In this document: positions 62,766 to 64,000 of the stretch, piece by piece
How the letters are laid out: each line of letters opens with the position of its first letter
How positions within the stretch are numbered: the stretch's first letter is position 1
DNA from: Pseudomonas protegens CHA0
GTDB taxonomy: Bacteria; Pseudomonadota; Gammaproteobacteria; Pseudomonadales; Pseudomonadaceae
Assembly (NCBI RefSeq): GCF_000397205.1
Contig: NC_021237.1
Coordinates: forward strand, 4,031,001-4,095,000
DNA: 64,000 bases
Reading direction: 5' to 3'
Position numbers and translations under genes: made by a program
The notes under the pieces: generated by a model
Seen by the model: only the letters and a program-made list of their open reading frames with translations
The model's database searches: none
Told to the model about the DNA's origin: nothing

Positions 62766-63756
62766 TACCCCCTTGCCTCAACCTGTATCCGGTTCACTGA
62801 AGGACGACCCCGTGTGGCAGGCGGCGATGGATTGGCTGCTGCAATGCCACGCCGCGCCGGATGACGCCTTGCTGCAACAGGCCCATGCGCGCTGGCTGGC
62901 CGCTGACGAGCGCCATGCTGTCGCCTGGCGCAAGGCCGAGAAAGTCTGGTTGCTCAGTGGCGGCCTGGCGCCGCTGGAACCACCCGTGCCCCAGCCTTTG
63001 CCCACCCCGCTCCGGGCTCGGCGCAACAGACCGCGGCGGGCACTGAAGGCGCTTGCACTGGCGGCCTGCCTGCTGTTGCTGGCCGGGCCGACACCACCGA
63101 CCGCCCATACCAGCCCAGCCGGCGAGCACCGACAAGTGCTCTTGAGTGACGGCAGCCGTATTGAACTGGGCAGCGACAGCGCTATTCGAGTGGACTTCGA
63201 ACCTGGTACGCGGGCGGTCACCCTGCTCAGGGGGCAGGCGTTCTTCGAGGTCAGCCACGATGCCTCGCGCCCGTTCACGGTGCAGGCTGCGGACGTCAAG
63301 GTCAGGGTCATAGGGACCGCGTTCGACGTGGACCTCAGCCGCACCGCCGTGGTGGTAGCCGTGCAGAGCGGCGCTGTCCAGGTTCGCGATGGGCGCGGCG
63401 AACTCGCGGTGCCGGCCCTGGGTCCGGGCGATAGCCTTCGCCTTGGCCTGGACCAGGGCCCGCCGCAGCGCTGTCGGCTATTGCCTGGCCAGGTTGCCCC
63501 CTGGCGCCAGTGGCAGTTGCTGGTCAATGACCGGCCACTCTCCGAGGTGGTTGAAGCGCTGCAGGACTATTACCCCGGTGTACTGCTATTGACGGACCCT
63601 GCTCTGGGCGAGCGGCGCATCACCGCTTCGCTGAACCTGCGCTCGCCAGTCAGCGCACTGCAACTGGCGATCGCTCCGTTGGGTGGGCATCTGCGGCAAT
63701 GGGGCCCCTACCTCACGCTGATCCGCAAAGAGCCGCAAGTGCCGGCAAAACAATAA
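62758..63756 (+). CDS. FecR-family sigma regulator (anti-sigma/signal transducer)
   Basis: A 332-residue inner-membrane regulator. The N-terminal cytoplasmic part (VWQAAMDWLLQCHA...ARWLAADERHAVAWRKAEKVW, DUF4880) binds the sigma factor. One membrane segment lies at about 95-113 (ALKALALAACLLLLAGP), and the periplasmic FecR domain (LSDGSRIELGSDSAI...LLRGQAFFEVSHDASRPFTVQ) contacts the receptor's signalling domain. Start MTDTPLPQP overlaps the sigma gene (ATGAC). Confidence 0.92.
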   Translation: MTDTPLPQPVSGSLKDDPVWQAAMDWLLQCHAAPDDALLQQAHARWLAADERHAVAWRKAEKVWLLSGGLAPLEPPVPQPLPTPLRARRNRPRRALKALALAACLLLLAGPTPPTAHTSPAGEHRQVLLSDGSRIELGSDSAIRVDFEPGTRAVTLLRGQAFFEVSHDASRPFTVQAADVKVRVIGTAFDVDLSRTAVVVAVQSGAVQVRDGRGELAVPALGPGDSLRLGLDQGPPQRCRLLPGQVAPWRQWQLLVNDRPLSEVVEALQDYYPGVLLLTDPALGERRITASLNLRSPVSALQLAIAPLGGHLRQWGPYLTLIRKEPQVPAKQ

Positions 63757-63815
63757 ATTTCAAAATTTTCTGGAAGTTCTCGATCGCCGTTCGTTTATTG
63801 CCCCGCTGAGTTAAT

Positions 63816-63834
63816 CATAATTATTCTCATTAGC
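63816..63834 (+). promoter_or_regulatory. Fur-box-like site upstream of the TonB receptor gene
   Basis: CATAATTATTCTCATTAGC matches 14 of 19 positions of the Fur consensus. It is 41 bases before the receptor ATG. Together with the site at 62185 it suggests direct iron control of both sigma pair and receptor. Confidence 0.7.
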
Positions 63835-63875
63835 ATGTGCGTATTGTTCGCACTGAACGGGGAGTTCACCAGAGC

Positions 63876-64000
63876 ATGTCCATTTTCCCCCAACAGGGAC
63901 TACAGGGTTGCCGACGCAGTGCGCGGCTGTTGTGGCTGTCAGTGGGGCTGGCGGTGTCCCTGCCGGCCTTGGCCAGTGACCATCGGACACGGCATAGCAT
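63876..64000 (+). CDS. TonB-dependent siderophore receptor (5' part, cut by window end)
   Basis: The first 41 codons of a gene with ribosome binding site GGGGAG. The product begins MSIFPQQGLQGCRRSARLLW, then a hydrophobic signal-peptide core LSVGLAVSLPALA with probable cleavage after ALA, and SDHRTRHS. Placement straight after fecI/fecR-like genes and a Fur box identifies it as the cognate outer-membrane receptor, probably with an N-terminal signalling (STN) domain. The ligand cannot be known from this part. Confidence 0.75.
   Translation, partial: MSIFPQQGLQGCRRSARLLWLSVGLAVSLPALASDHRTRHS

Overview
The window is a chromosomal segment of a fluorescent Pseudomonas, most likely Pseudomonas protegens (Pf-5/CHA0 type). 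Reasons: high GC with a strong bias to GCC/CTG codons, a gacA-uvrC-pgsA-tRNA-Gly block of the Pseudomonas type, many copies of the Pseudomonas REP palindrome (GGAGCTGGCTTGCCAGC and its GCCGGCAAGCCGGC partner), and a complete pyrrolnitrin operon prnABCD. The species call is inference from gene content; no alignment was run.

Layout. 1-5.3 kb: the end of a GntR-type regulator running in frame into a TIM-barrel amidohydrolase, a YdiJ-type FAD/4Fe-4S dehydrogenase on the other strand and a LysR regulator. 5.5-8.8 kb: conserved core block tRNA-Gly(GCC), pgsA, uvrC, gacA, all leftward. 8.9-9.6 kb: a divergent pair of phage-like HTH regulators around a palindromic operator. 9.6-12.5 kb: a GNAT/nitrilase pair, then a DAHP synthase preceded by two short aromatic-rich leader peptides and a strong attenuator hairpin. 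12.8-18.7 kb: a parvulin and a yejABEF oligopeptide/microcin C importer. 19.0-25.0 kb: a 3-hydroxybutyrate catabolic set (sigma54 activator, GntP-type permease, 3-hydroxybutyrate dehydrogenase, acetoacetyl-CoA synthetase) with a visible -24/-12 promoter. 25.3-33.7 kb: hybrid histidine kinase, second parvulin, KDG kinase, D-amino-acid deaminase/aldolase-like enzyme, IclR regulator, RidA-type protein and RtcB. 33.8-37.2 kb: small and variable genes (a decayed lipoprotein, an orphan fimbrial adhesin, a DJ-1/PfpI protein, hypotheticals). 37.4-42.2 kb: a polyamine/D-amino-acid oxidation set with its LysR regulator. 42.2-53.8 kb: wecB, a GGDEF protein, a TerC/CBS membrane protein, a VOC protein, LysR with a divergent DUF336-MFS pair, a DAO-family oxidoreductase and poxB.

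54.3-61.8 kb is the pyrrolnitrin locus: prnA (tryptophan 7-halogenase), prnB, prnC (3-halogenase), prnD (Rieske N-oxygenase), a 51-codon linking ORF, a CPA2/Kef-type antiporter and a flavin reductase matching PrnF. It is bounded on the left by a ParA-ATPase fragment and on the right by a (CCT)19 microsatellite, contains no REP elements and uses codons differently from its surroundings, all consistent with acquisition as a unit. Pyrrolnitrin production is known to depend on the GacS/GacA-Rsm cascade; gacA lies in the same window, and an ANGGA motif sits in the prnA ribosome binding site. 62.2-64 kb holds a FecI/FecR surface-signalling pair and the first codons of a TonB-dependent receptor, each preceded by a Fur-box-like sequence.

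Most worth a second look: the double leader-peptide arrangement at the DAHP synthase, the translationally linked small ORF and antiporter inside the prn unit, the ParA fragment and CCT microsatellite at its edges, the regulator-enzyme open reading frame at the left end, and two unlisted small ORFs (42275-42361 and 43902-44162). I see no CRISPR array, intact insertion sequence or obviously new multi-gene defence system.
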